NCBI GenBank assembly: GCA_965205235.1
Contig: CBDBGD010000007.1
Span: forward strand, 372,001-436,000
Reading direction: 5' to 3'
DNA from: CBDBGD01 sp965205235
GTDB taxonomy: Bacteria > Chloroflexota > Dehalococcoidia > Lucifugimonadales > UBA1127
Length of the DNA: 64,000 bases
The translations under genes and the position numbers were made by a program. Position 1 is the stretch's first letter. The number at the start of each line of letters is the position of its first letter. Below the pieces are notes generated by a model. That model worked only from the letters and a program-made list of their open reading frames with translations. It had not been told where the DNA came from and searched no databases. Shown piece after piece: positions 1 through 7,508 of the stretch.

Positions 1-1250
1 CTGCGATACTCCTCGTCGGAGACCGCGAAGGGAGCGTACTCGGACGGCTCGACGAAGCGACCAGCGTCGCCGCCGCCGAAGACCCGCCGCCACATCTCAG
101 GACGGTTGATCGCCAGGCGGGTGGCCTCGCGGGCGAGGGGGTTGTCCAGCGGTGGAATGGAGTGGTTGAAGATCCACTGGTGGTAGACACCGGACGTCCG
201 GTCGAAGACGGCGGTCTCTTCAGCGCCGGCCTGCAGCTGCAGTGCTCTGGCGGTGTCCGGCAGCATGCGGTCGATGGGCAGGAAGGTGTCCATCCGGCCC
301 GTGGTGAACAGAGCGATCTGGGTGGTCTGCTCCGTCACGAAGTCACCGTTGATCGAGTCCAGGAAGGGCCACTGGTTGCCGTCCGCGTCCGTGCCCCAGT
401 AGTCCGAGTTCTTCAGGTAGGCCAGACCCTCCGAGGCATCGGCGTTGGTTGCCTCGTCCGCCATGAAGGGACCGGTGCCGTTGAACCCGGTCTCGATCTT
501 CTTCCAGGGGTACAGCTCAGCGCTGCTGTCCGACTCCCGGATCTGGTCCTCGGAGACCATGAAGATGCCCCAAGGACTGGAGACGACGGCCAGGAACAGC
601 CGGCTGGGCCCCACCAGGTTGAACTGCACGGTGTTGTCGTCGATCTTCTCGACACTGTCGACCATCGAGCGAAGCGGAGGAGCGACCCGGGTGGCCAGCG
701 GCCAGTCAGGGTCCAGAATCCGCTCAAAGGTCGCAACCACGTCGTCAGCGTTGAAGGCTGAGCCGTCGTGGAAGGTCACACCCTCACGCAGGTTGAACGT
801 AGCGGTGCTGCCCTCAATCGACCAGCTCTCGGCCAGGCCGGGGGTGTACTCCAAGCCCACCTCCGCGTCGAAGGGGCTCTTGTAGTCAATCAGCCGGTCG
901 TACAACGGTTGCATGGCGTAGCCGGCGCCGGCGCCCGTCTGACCGAGCTCGTACGGGTCGAAGACGCGGCGGCTATAGAAGCCGCTGGCCAGGTTGAGCG
1001 TGCCTCCAGCGACCGGCCCCTTGTCCATCATGGTGTCGCTGGCCGCCGCGGCCGTATCGGTAGAGGTCGACGTGTCTGTGGCCGCTGCCTGGGTCTGGGT
1101 CTGGGTCCCCGACCCAGAGTCAGTCGTGGCTGCAGTCGTCTCTTCCTCGTCGTCGCCGCCGCCGCAGGCCATGACGACAACAAGCGTCAAGGCCAACGCG
1201 CCGGCCACGAGGAAGGACCACTTCCGGCCGAGCCGTTTGGATGCCTGCAT
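1..1250 (-). CDS. ABC transporter solute-binding lipoprotein, family 5 (partial, C-terminus off the left edge)
   Basis: Start codon at 1250 with a strong GGAGGT ribosome site immediately upstream; the frame stays open to base 1, so the C-terminus is missing. The product begins with a lipoprotein signal (hydrophobic run ending VVMAC, lipidated Cys about residue 29), then a Ser/Thr/Gln-rich linker and a family 5 solute-binding domain (AGGTLN-like entry, FHDGSAFNADDV segment typical of oligopeptide/dipeptide/nickel binding proteins). Such proteins sit outside the membrane and hand a peptide-like ligand to an ABC permease. The permease genes are not in the window and are probably to the left. The substrate cannot be read from the sequence. 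Confidence 0.9.
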   Translation of the reverse strand, partial: MQASKRLGRKWSFLVAGALALTLVVVMACGGGDDEEETTAATTDSGSGTQTQTQAAATDTSTSTDTAAAASDTMMDKGPVAGGTLNLASGFYSRRVFDPYELGQTGAGAGYAMQPLYDRLIDYKSPFDAEVGLEYTPGLAESWSIEGSTATFNLREGVTFHDGSAFNADDVVATFERILDPDWPLATRVAPPLRSMVDSVEKIDDNTVQFNLVGPSRLFLAVVSSPWGIFMVSEDQIRESDSSAELYPWKKIETGFNGTGPFMADEATNADASEGLAYLKNSDYWGTDADGNQWPFLDSINGDFVTEQTTQIALFTTGRMDTFLPIDRMLPDTARALQLQAGAEETAVFDRTSGVYHQWIFNHSIPPLDNPLAREATRLAINRPEMWRRVFGGGDAGRFVEPSEYAPFAVSDEEYR

Positions 1251-1325
1251 ACCCACCTCCTGAGTCTACGGTTCCTGCCAAAGGGCAAACCGAATGGCAG
1301 CATTCCGCCATTGGAAAGTCAACAC

Positions 1326-1354
1326 ACGATACGGTCACAGCGCACCCGTGTCAA
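1326..1354 (-). promoter_or_regulatory. Sigma-70-type promoter for the solute-binding protein gene
   Basis: On the minus strand TTGACA (1349-1354) is followed after 17 bases by TATCGT (1326-1331), about 76 bases upstream of the start codon at 1250. Both boxes and the spacing match the housekeeping consensus. Not tested. Confidence 0.55.
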
Positions 1355-1706
1355 GGGGTATCCCCCCCGAATTTTGCTCGGCTGGTGCGGGTTGCGGTTG
1401 CGCCGCGGGCCGCCCCTCACGCACGCCGCGGGAAGCTCGCGTGCGGGCGAGCATAAACAACTGCAACTGCAACTTTCTGCACTTGTGGCCGACGACCCAG
1501 AGCACAGGGCCAGGCCCACGTCCAGGTCGAGCGGTGCAGCTAGGCTCTCCTTTGCGCACGTTGACGACGCCCTAGGCATGCGGGTACCATGGTCCAGCTT
1601 CTTTTCAAGGCCCCGGACGGAAACGCCGGGGCTTTGCCACGCCAGCCCCAGTGCGAGCGTCCTGCGGGCTCCCGATTCTGAGAACACGGGTAGAGGGAGC
1701 ACGCGG
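1355..1706. other. Non-coding stretch with one stem-loop
   Basis: Between the promoter of the solute-binding gene and the small reading frame at 1707 I see no convincing gene on either strand. The only structure is a stem-loop at 1607-1635. Confidence 0.5.
1607..1635. terminator. Possible intrinsic terminator / stem-loop
   Basis: AAGGCCCCGG (1607-1616) pairs with CCGGGGCTTT (1626-1635) around a 9-base loop. The 3' arm ends in three T on the plus strand, a weak U-tract, so termination is only possible. Confidence 0.35.
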
Positions 1707-1820
1707 ATGAAGGCCGGGAAGGGAATTCGCTGCATGCGTAATGCGGAGTTGGCACGCCTTGGGGCGCTTGGGCTTGTGGTCGTGGTGATCGCAACGCTGG
1801 TGCTGGTGTACGGGGGCTGA
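1707..1820 (+). CDS. Possible small single-span membrane protein
   Basis: A 37-codon frame begins at ATG 1707 (second in-frame ATG at 1734). Upstream GGGAG gives a weak ribosome site. The product has a basic N-terminus, then a hydrophobic run from about residue 19 to 35 (LGLVVVVIATLVLVYG), which would form one transmembrane helix. It lies directly before the promoter of the tRNA-tuf transcription unit. I do not recognise a family; it could be a chance open frame. Confidence 0.3.
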   Translation: MKAGKGIRCMRNAELARLGALGLVVVVIATLVLVYGG

Positions 1821-1854
1821 GGCGGTCGGAGACCTGCTTCGCCTTCGCCTCGGC

Positions 1855-1884
1855 TTGACGCCCGTCCGTCGCCGTGGCTACACT
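1855..1884 (+). promoter_or_regulatory. Promoter of the tRNA-Thr/tRNA-Tyr/tRNA-Thr/tuf unit
   Basis: TTGACG (1855-1860), an 18-base spacer and TACACT (1879-1884) lie about 68 bases before the first tRNA. No other promoter of this quality precedes the cluster. Confidence 0.55.
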
Positions 1885-1951
1885 GTTAGCCCAGTGCGGA
1901 TGGCGCGGCCCGTTCGCGGAGCTTGGGCACGGCCGTCACCTTGGGTGGTCC

Positions 1952-2027
1952 GCCCGAGTGGCGCAATGGTAGCGCAGCCGATTTGTAATCGGCAGGTTGG
2001 TGGGTTCGAGTCCCCTCTCGGGCTCCA
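1952..2027 (+). tRNA. tRNA-Thr (anticodon TGT)
   Basis: The 7-bp acceptor stem GCCCGAG/CTCGGGC, a 5-bp anticodon stem around loop TTTGTAA, a T-loop GTTCGAGTC and an encoded CCA give a complete cloverleaf. Anticodon TGT reads ACA threonine codons. First of three tRNAs ahead of tuf; the order Thr-Tyr-Thr-tuf resembles the E. coli thrU-tyrU-glyT-thrT-tufB operon without the glycine tRNA. Confidence 0.97.
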
Positions 2028-2123
2028 GATGGCCTGCCTCGCCGTGCCCACTCGACGGGAAGCGTAACGTGAGGTCATCACGGCGCCGCTCCTCCGGGGG
2101 CGGCGTCTCAATGTGCCGGGGAG

Positions 2124-2152
2124 TTGGAGGCCAACCGGCCCTATGCTACACT
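2124..2152 (+). promoter_or_regulatory. Possible second promoter before tRNA-Tyr
   Basis: TTGGAG (2124-2129), 17 bases, TACACT (2147-2152), ending 18 bases before tRNA-Tyr. The -10 box is identical to that of the upstream promoter. It may be an internal promoter boosting tRNA-Tyr, tRNA-Thr and tuf. Confidence 0.4.
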
Positions 2153-2170
2153 GGTAGGCGCATCCGGCAC

Positions 2171-2254
2171 GGAGGGGTGGCGGAGCGGCCAAACGCACCA
2201 GACTGTAAATCTGGCGCCCGACGGGCTTCGTAGGTTCGAATCCTACCCCCTCCA
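2171..2254 (+). tRNA. tRNA-Tyr (anticodon GTA)
   Basis: Class II tRNA with a long variable arm. Acceptor stem GGAGGGG/CCCCTCC, anticodon stem CCAGA/TCTGG with loop CTGTAAA, T-arm GTAGG/CCTAC, discriminator A. CCA is not encoded, unlike the two flanking tRNA-Thr genes, so it must be added after transcription. Confidence 0.97.
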
Positions 2255-2287
2255 CTCTAGGAATCGGAACGGCGCGGCACGTATCGG

Positions 2288-2362
2288 GCCCACATAGCTC
2301 AGAGGCAGAGCACGTTCTTGGTAAGAACGGGGTCGCCGGTTCGACTCCGGCTGTGGGCTCCA
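2288..2362 (+). tRNA. tRNA-Thr (anticodon GGT)
   Basis: Acceptor stem GCCCACA/TGTGGGC, anticodon stem CGTTC/GAACG with loop TTGGTAA, encoded CCA. It ends 43 bases before the tuf start codon, so tuf is probably released from this transcript by tRNA processing. Confidence 0.97.
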
Positions 2363-2405
2363 GAACGCAGGAGTCGAAAACACTAGGAGGAGTAGAGGAA
2401 AGCAC

Positions 2406-3596
2406 ATGGCCAAGCAGCGGTTCGTTCGAGACAAGCCCCACGTCAACGTCGGCACCATCGGTCACGTGGACCATGGGAAGACCACGCTCACGGCTGCCAT
2501 CACCAAGATCCTGAGTGAGCAGTCGGAGAACACGACGAGCTTCATCGCCTACGACCAGATCGACAAGGCGCCGGAGGAGAAGGCGCGCGGCCTGACCATC
2601 TCCATCTCCCACGTGGAGTACGAGACGGGCAACCGCCACTACGCGCACGTGGACTGCCCCGGCCACGCGGACTACATCAAGAACATGATCACGGGCGCAG
2701 CCCAGATGGACGGCGCCATCCTGGTGGTCAGCGCGCCGGACGGCCCCATGCCCCAGACCCGGGAGCACATCCTCCTGGCCCGCCAGGTGAACGTGCCCGC
2801 CATCGTCGTCGCTCTGAACAAGACGGACGCGATGGACGACCCGGAGCTGCTGGAGCTGGTGGAGCTGGAGGTCCGCGACCTGCTCAACCGCTACGACTTC
2901 CCGGGCGACGACATCCCCATCATGCGCGTCTCGGCGCTCAAGGCCCTGGAGGGGGACCCGGAGGCCACCCAGGGCGTCCTGGACCTGATGGCGACGGTGG
3001 ACGAGCACATTCCCATCCCGGAGCGCCCCAAGAACCTGCCCTTCCTGATGCCCGTGGAGGACGTCTTCACGATCAAGGGACGCGGCACGGTGGTCACCGG
3101 GCGCGTGGAGCGGGGCACGGTGAAGACCAGCGACGAGATCGAGATCGTGGGCTTCGGCGAGAGCCGCAAGACCGTGGTCACCGGCGTGGAAATGTTCCAC
3201 AAGACGCTGGACGAGGCGGAGCCCGGCGACGCGGTCGGCTGCCTGCTGCGAGGCGTCGACAGGGACGACATCGAGCGGGGCCAGGTGCTGGCGAAGCCGG
3301 CGTCGATCAAGCCCAGCAAGTCGGCCGAGGCGCAGGTCTACGTGCTGACCAAGGAGGAGGGCGGCCGGCATACCCCCTTCTTCACAGGCTACAAGCCCCA
3401 GTTCTACATCCGGACCACGGATGTGACCGGGGACATCCAGCTCCCCTCGGGCGTGGAGATGGTGATGCCGGGGGACAACATCACGATGACGGTGAATCTC
3501 CAGACCCCCGTGGCCATGGAGAACGAGCTTCGCTTCGCCGTCCGGGAAGGCGGCCGCACCGTGGGGTCGGGCGTCTTCACCAAGATCCTGGACTAG
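2406..3596 (+). CDS. tuf: Elongation factor Tu
   Basis: 396 residues, the normal EF-Tu length. EF-Tu is the GTPase that brings aminoacyl-tRNA to the ribosomal A site. Visible G motifs: GHVDHGKT at residues 19-26 (P-loop), RGLTISISH (switch I; most EF-Tu have RGITI), DCPGH (G3), NKTD (G4) and SALKALEG (G5). Beta-barrel domains 2 and 3 follow, ending FTKILD. The ribosome site AGGAGGAG plus GAGGAA precedes the ATG at 2406. It heads a run of translation and secretion genes (rpmG, secE, nusG, L11-L1-L10-L7/L12), the classic bacterial order. Confidence 0.99.
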   Translation: MAKQRFVRDKPHVNVGTIGHVDHGKTTLTAAITKILSEQSENTTSFIAYDQIDKAPEEKARGLTISISHVEYETGNRHYAHVDCPGHADYIKNMITGAAQMDGAILVVSAPDGPMPQTREHILLARQVNVPAIVVALNKTDAMDDPELLELVELEVRDLLNRYDFPGDDIPIMRVSALKALEGDPEATQGVLDLMATVDEHIPIPERPKNLPFLMPVEDVFTIKGRGTVVTGRVERGTVKTSDEIEIVGFGESRKTVVTGVEMFHKTLDEAEPGDAVGCLLRGVDRDDIERGQVLAKPASIKPSKSAEAQVYVLTKEEGGRHTPFFTGYKPQFYIRTTDVTGDIQLPSGVEMVMPGDNITMTVNLQTPVAMENELRFAVREGGRTVGSGVFTKILD

Positions 3597-3600
3597 CGTC

Positions 3601-3765
3601 ATGGCGAAGAAGGGCGACCGGGTCCTGATTACACTCCAGTGCACGGACTGCCGGGAGCGGACGTACAACTCGTCCAAAAACCGGCGCAACGACACGCAGC
3701 GGCTGGAGCGGCGCAAGTACTGCCCGCGCTGCCGCAGCCACCAAGTCCACCGAGAAACCAGGTAG
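3601..3765 (+). CDS. rpmG: 50S ribosomal protein L33, zinc-binding type
   Basis: 54 codons starting four bases after the tuf stop. The protein carries two Cys pairs, CTDC (residues 14-17) and CPRC (41-44), which bind zinc in the 'C+' form of L33. Basic throughout, ends HRETR as is usual for the family. L33 is a small protein of the large ribosomal subunit. Position between tuf and secE matches the conserved tuf-rpmG-secE-nusG order. Confidence 0.96.
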   Translation: MAKKGDRVLITLQCTDCRERTYNSSKNRRNDTQRLERRKYCPRCRSHQVHRETR

Positions 3766-3771
3766 GAGGCG

Positions 3772-4020
3772 ATGGCCCGCTCAGCCCTGGACAGGTCTCC
3801 GCTTCTGCGCCAGACGGCTGGGGCGGCTCGCCGCCGCCTGTTCCAGTGGCGCTTCTTCGCCGAGGTCTGGGGCGAGCTCCGCAAGGCCGAGTGGCCGACG
3901 CGGGAGGAGGCCATCCGCCTCACCGGCATCGTCATTGCCATTGCGCTGTCGATCGGCGCTCTCCTAGGCGGGATCGATGCGGCCTTCAGCTTCATCGGCA
4001 GCTACGTCCTGGGTAGCTAG
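3772..4020 (+). CDS. secE: Preprotein translocase subunit SecE
   Basis: 82 residues, six bases after rpmG, with GGAGGC ahead of ATG 3772. The C-terminal half has the SecE signature: an amphipathic stretch with ELRKAEWPTREEA, then a single transmembrane helix (LTGIVIAIALSIGALLGGID). SecE clamps SecY in the Sec translocon. The N-terminal 25 residues are basic and not conserved. Followed by nusG 21 bases downstream. Confidence 0.97.
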   Translation: MARSALDRSPLLRQTAGAARRRLFQWRFFAEVWGELRKAEWPTREEAIRLTGIVIAIALSIGALLGGIDAAFSFIGSYVLGS

Positions 4021-4041
4021 CATGGCAGCGGGGAGTAGGAC

Positions 4042-4650
4042 ATGGTAGAAGGGTCGCTGGAGCAGGCCAACGAGGTCGCGGTAGTCCCTCAGGTTGCCCA
4101 TCCCGGCGAGGGTCTGTGGTACATCGTCCACTGCTACTCCGGGATGGAGGACCGGGTCAAGAAGAACCTGGAGCTGCGCATAGCCACGATGGACGTGCGC
4201 GAGAAGGTCTTCGAGGTCGTCGTCCCCACGGAGGAGGTCGTCGAAATCAAGGAGGGGCGGCGCACGCCCAAGCGGGAGCGCCTGTTCCCCGGCTACGTCC
4301 TGGTCCGCATGCGCATGGACGACGAGGGCTGGTACGTGGTCCGCAACACGCCGGGCGTGACCGGCTTCATCTCCGCCGACGACGAACGAGATCGCCGGGC
4401 CAAGCCCCTGCCGCTGACCGACGCGGAGGTGGCCAACATCCTGCGACGGATGGAGTCGGCGCAGCCGCGGGCCAAGGTGGGCATCACGAAGGGTGAGAAC
4501 GTCAAGATCGTGGACGGCCCCTTCAAGGAGTTCATCGGCGAGGTGGACGAGGTGGATGCGGACAAGGGCAAGGTGAAGATCCTGGTCTCCTTCTTCGGCC
4601 GGGAGACGCCCGTCGAGTTGGACTTCCTGCAGGTGGAACGCATAGTCTAG
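4042..4650 (+). CDS. nusG: Transcription termination/antitermination factor NusG
   Basis: 202 residues. The NGN domain opens with WYIVHCYSGMEDRV (about residues 30-43) and contains the LFPGYVLVRM segment; the C-terminal KOW domain (GENVKIVDGPFKEFIG) binds Rho or ribosomal S10. NusG travels with RNA polymerase and couples transcription to translation. It sits in the standard place between secE and rplK. The first about 28 residues before the NGN domain are an acidic extension often seen in actinobacterial and Chloroflexota NusG. Confidence 0.98.
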   Translation: MVEGSLEQANEVAVVPQVAHPGEGLWYIVHCYSGMEDRVKKNLELRIATMDVREKVFEVVVPTEEVVEIKEGRRTPKRERLFPGYVLVRMRMDDEGWYVVRNTPGVTGFISADDERDRRAKPLPLTDAEVANILRRMESAQPRAKVGITKGENVKIVDGPFKEFIGEVDEVDADKGKVKILVSFFGRETPVELDFLQVERIV

Positions 4651-4675
4651 CCCCAATCCCCGAGGCAACACCGCT

Positions 4676-5104
4676 ATGGCAAAGAAAGTACGCGCGATCG
4701 TCAAGCTGCAAATCCCCGCCGCCGAGGCGACGCCGGCGCCGCCGGTGGGCCCGGCCCTGGGCCAGCACGGCGTGAACATCATGAACTTCGTGAAGGAGTA
4801 CAACTCCCGCACGGGGGCCTCCAAGGGCACCATCGTCCCGGTGCAGATCACGATCTTCGAGGACCGCTCCTTCACCTTCGTCACCAAGACCCCTCCCGCG
4901 TCGGAGCTTCTCAAGAAGGCCGCGGACGTGGAAAAGGGGAGCCAGGAGCCCCTGCGCGCCAGCGCGGGCACGGTCACCAGGAGCCAGGTCCGGGAGATCG
5001 CCCGCACCAAGATGCCGGACCTCAACGCAGCCAGCGAGGAGACGGCCATGCGCAGCGTGGAGGGGACGGCCCGCAGCATGGGCATCCAGGTCGTGGAGGG
5101 CTAG
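4676..5104 (+). CDS. rplK: 50S ribosomal protein L11
   Basis: 142 residues, standard length. The N-terminal domain carries the Pro-rich VGPALGQHGVNIM segment near residue 30; the C-terminal domain binds 23S rRNA at the GTPase-associated centre. L11 is needed for stimulation of elongation factor GTPases. GAGG lies before ATG 4676. Its stop codon is followed after one base by the rplA start, indicating coupled translation. Confidence 0.98.
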   Translation: MAKKVRAIVKLQIPAAEATPAPPVGPALGQHGVNIMNFVKEYNSRTGASKGTIVPVQITIFEDRSFTFVTKTPPASELLKKAADVEKGSQEPLRASAGTVTRSQVREIARTKMPDLNAASEETAMRSVEGTARSMGIQVVEG

Positions 5105-5105
5105 G

Positions 5106-5840
5106 ATGACGACGGTATCCACCCTGAGCCGCCGGGGAAAGAGCTACCAGGACGCGGCCAAGCTGGTCGACAAGGACAAGAGCTACAGCCCCGCAGAGGC
5201 GCTGGAGCTGCTGAAGCAGACGGCCCGGGCCAAGTTCGACGAGACCGTCGAGCTGCACCTGCGCACTCGTGCGGACCCCCGCCACGCCGACCAGCTCATT
5301 CGCAGCGTGGTCATGCTGCCCCACGGCACGGGGAAGGCCCAGCGCGTGCTGGTCTTCGCCCAGGGTGAGGCCGCGACCATCGCCCGGGAGGCGGGCGCCG
5401 ACATCATCGCCGACGACGAGATCATCCAGCGCATCGACAAGGAGGGCTGGACCGAGTTCGACGTCGCCATCGCAACGCAGGACATGATGGGGCGCATCGG
5501 CCGGCTGGGCCGAACGCTGGGGCGCCGAGGGCTGATGCCCAGCCCCCGCTCGGGGACGGTGGTGCAGGCGCAGGACATCCCCCGCGCCGTGGACGAGGCG
5601 AAGAGGGGCCGGCAGGAGTTCCGCATGGACCGGACGGGCAACATCCACGTCGGCATCGGCATGGTGAGCTTCGACACGGAAATGCTATCGGACAACCTGG
5701 CCGCGACGATGGACGCGGTGATCCGGGCGCGCCCGGACGGGATCAAGGGCGACCTGTTCAAGAACATCACCCTCACCACCACCATGGGGCCCAGCGTGCG
5801 TCTGGACATCGCGCAGGCGCAGGCGCTGAAGTTGACGTAG
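5106..5840 (+). CDS. rplA: 50S ribosomal protein L1
   Basis: 244 residues with the L1 core: the LGRRGLMPSPRSGTV motif in the middle and the FRMDRTGNIHVGIG segment after it. L1 forms the mobile stalk at the E site and in many bacteria represses its own rplK-rplA mRNA. Start ATG 5106 immediately after the rplK stop. A 197-base gap with a structured leader separates it from rplJ. Confidence 0.98.
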   Translation: MTTVSTLSRRGKSYQDAAKLVDKDKSYSPAEALELLKQTARAKFDETVELHLRTRADPRHADQLIRSVVMLPHGTGKAQRVLVFAQGEAATIAREAGADIIADDEIIQRIDKEGWTEFDVAIATQDMMGRIGRLGRTLGRRGLMPSPRSGTVVQAQDIPRAVDEAKRGRQEFRMDRTGNIHVGIGMVSFDTEMLSDNLAATMDAVIRARPDGIKGDLFKNITLTTTMGPSVRLDIAQAQALKLT

Positions 5841-5884
5841 GGGAGGCAGGCCGGCTAGGGCTGGTCATGGCCCTGCTTTACAGC

Positions 5885-6037
5885 TAGAATAGACCACCGG
5901 AGCCCGAGACCGCGGGTGGCGCAAGCCTGAAAGCGTGAGCGCCCGCGCAGGCCGGTACAGCGCAAGCCCATCAACGCGCGCCCCGGCTACGGCCCGGGGC
6001 GTTTTTTCATCCTGGGACCCGACAACATGGAGGAGCC
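5885..6037 (+). promoter_or_regulatory. L10 leader (autoregulatory rplJL leader)
   Basis: The interval before rplJ contains a possible -10 box TAGAAT (5885-5890), then a purine/GC-rich structured segment and a terminator hairpin just before rplJ. In bacteria the L10 leader RNA binds the L10(L12)4 complex to control rplJ-rplL. Position, length and the terminal hairpin fit that leader; I did not fold it. A terminator inside the leader suggests control by premature termination. Confidence 0.65.
5979..6007 (+). terminator. Intrinsic terminator within the L10 leader
   Basis: CGCCCCGG (5979-5986) pairs with CCGGGGCG (5994-6001) around a 7-base loop, followed directly by six T (6002-6007). It ends 30 bases before the rplJ start codon, so it must be bypassed or disrupted for rplJ-rplL expression. 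Confidence 0.8.
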
Positions 6038-6595
6038 GTGCCCGCAGCCAAGAAGATAGCCCTGGTCGAGCAGCTAAGAGAGAGCTTCGAGGGGAGCACC
6101 ATCGTCGTCGGCACGGGGCTGACGGGGATGAACTCCGCGGCGATGGTGGAGCTGCGCCGGACGCTGCGCGACAAGGGCGCGGAGTACCGGGTGGTGAAGA
6201 ACACCCTGGCAGCCATTGCAGCGGAGCAGGCGGGCAAGCCGCTGATCGCGGAGCTGCTGCGAGGGTCGACGGGCCTGCTGCTCAGCGCCGATGATCCGGT
6301 AGGCGCGGTGAAGGCGCTGGAGGAGTATCGGCGAGCCACACGCAGCCCTCTCACCATCTCCGGCGCGTTCATGGACGGCCGGGTGCTGAGCCCGGCGGAC
6401 GTGGCAGCCGTTGCAACGCTGCCGCCGCGGCCGGAGCTCATGGCCCAAGTGGCCGGGCAGCTCGTGGGGCTGCTGCAAGGCCTGGTGACGATGCTCAACG
6501 CGCCGTCGCAGCACACGGTCTCCGTGCTCAACGCGCCGCTCCAGGGCCTCGCCACGGTGCTGAAGAGGCACACCGAGGCGGAGGGCGCGGCCTAA
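6038..6595 (+). CDS. rplJ: 50S ribosomal protein L10
   Basis: 185 residues, GTG start at 6038 preceded by AGGAG. Begins PAAKKIALVEQLRE, typical for L10, with the rRNA-binding domain (ELRRTLRDKGAEYRVVKNTL) and a C-terminal helix that carries the L7/L12 dimers. L10 is the base of the ribosomal stalk and the repressor that binds its own leader. The C-terminal part contains a near-repeat (MLNAPSQHTVSVLNAPLQGLA). Confidence 0.97.
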   Translation: MPAAKKIALVEQLRESFEGSTIVVGTGLTGMNSAAMVELRRTLRDKGAEYRVVKNTLAAIAAEQAGKPLIAELLRGSTGLLLSADDPVGAVKALEEYRRATRSPLTISGAFMDGRVLSPADVAAVATLPPRPELMAQVAGQLVGLLQGLVTMLNAPSQHTVSVLNAPLQGLATVLKRHTEAEGAA

Positions 6596-6648
6596 GCGCC
6601 CCAACAACGTGCAGTCGAAGAATGCATCTCCAGAAGGAGGAGTGACCA

Positions 6649-7041
6649 ATGGCCGAGAAGCGTGAAGAAATCCTGGAGGGAATCCTGCAGCTGCCCGTCC
6701 TGGACGTGGCGTGGCTGGTGAAGGAGCTGGAAGAGAAGTTCGGCGTGAGCGCGGCAGCGCCCGTGGCCGTGGCCGCAGCGCCCGTGGCAGCCGCCGCCGG
6801 CGCGCCCGCGGAGGCCGCAGCGGAGGAGAAGACCGAGTTCACCGCGCTGCTGCAGGACATCGGCGCGAACAAGGTGAACGTCATCAAGGCAGTGCGGGAG
6901 GTCACCACCCTGGGCCTGCGAGAGGCCAAGGAGCTGGTGGAGGCGGCCCCCAAGGCCGTGAAGGAAGGCATCACCCGCGACGAGGCCGACGACATCAAGA
7001 AGAAGCTCGAGGCCGCGGGCGCCAAGGTCGCCGTCGAATAG
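6649..7041 (+). CDS. rplL: 50S ribosomal protein L7/L12
   Basis: 130 residues. N-terminal dimerisation helices bind L10; an Ala/Pro/Val-rich hinge lies around residues 37-62; the C-terminal domain has the conserved NKVNVIKAVREVTTLGLREA and GAKVAVE segments that recruit translation GTPases. A strong AAGGAGGAG site precedes ATG 6649. A stem-loop follows the stop codon, so this is probably the end of the ribosomal transcript. Confidence 0.98.
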   Translation: MAEKREEILEGILQLPVLDVAWLVKELEEKFGVSAAAPVAVAAAPVAAAAGAPAEAAAEEKTEFTALLQDIGANKVNVIKAVREVTTLGLREAKELVEAAPKAVKEGITRDEADDIKKKLEAAGAKVAVE

Positions 7042-7045
7042 CCCA

Positions 7046-7063
7046 TCCCCCACTCGTGGGGGA
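7046..7063 (+). terminator. Stem-loop after rplL
   Basis: TCCCCCA and TGGGGGA form a perfect hairpin with loop CTCG, five bases after the rplL stop codon. No T-run follows, so its role as a terminator is tentative. Confidence 0.45.
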
Positions 7064-7083
7064 GCCTGTCGCCACGCTCTCAG

Positions 7084-7146
7084 ACCCTTCCACAAGCTCA
7101 GGATGAGCGGGCGGGGGCGAGGTTCCTGCCTCCGCAGGAACGACGA
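7084..7146 (+). repeat. Dispersed repeat, copy A
   Basis: Starts ACCCTTCCACAAGCTCAGG and ends CCTCCGCAGGAACGACGA. The same two blocks, at nearly the same spacing, occur at 55315-55374; a related inverted copy of the first block lies at 40120-40166. Intergenic. The element contains the self-complementary CCTGCCTCCGCAGG, so it can form a small hairpin. Confidence 0.7.
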
Positions 7147-7214
7147 AGGGACCAGCTACGATACCAACCGAGGCCGGGCGGGTCGACGGCACCCGCCCGG
7201 CGCGGAGAGAACCT

Positions 7215-7508
7215 ATGAGCCGCCGCAAGGACCGGGAACGAGTCCTGGCCCAGAAGCGCCTGAACCCCAACTACGTGGGGTTCCGCGGCTACGACCGCGA
7301 GCCCGCACGCACGGGCTCCACCCCCATGACCTCCCTGGTGTGCTCCGTTTGCGGCAGGAAGCGCAACGTCCCCGTGGGCGTGGCCCAGGAGCAGGGCGAC
7401 CGCTTCGTGTGCAGCTCCTGCGCCGAGGAGCAGGAGGCTGCCGCAGCCCCGGACTCCGAGGCCACCCAACCCGCCGAGTCGGAGGTCTCCGAAGAGCGGG
7501 AGTCGTGA
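7215..7508 (+). CDS. Small zinc-ribbon protein upstream of radC
   Basis: 97 residues. Basic N-terminus (SRRKDRERVLAQKR), then two Cys pairs, CSVC (about residues 43-46) and CSSC (about 67-70), that would bind one zinc, and an acidic Glu/Ala-rich tail. ATG 7215 is preceded by GGAGAG. Its TGA stop overlaps the GTG start of radC (GTGA), so both are probably translated together. I do not recognise a named family; an RNA- or DNA-binding accessory role is conceivable but unproven. Confidence 0.75.
   Translation: MSRRKDRERVLAQKRLNPNYVGFRGYDREPARTGSTPMTSLVCSVCGRKRNVPVGVAQEQGDRFVCSSCAEEQEAAAAPDSEATQPAESEVSEERES

Noticed and set aside
1878..3995. Long 705-codon minus-strand frame opposite tuf
   Set aside because: Antisense of tRNAs and tuf in GC-rich DNA; shows no family and is explained by codon bias of the real genes.
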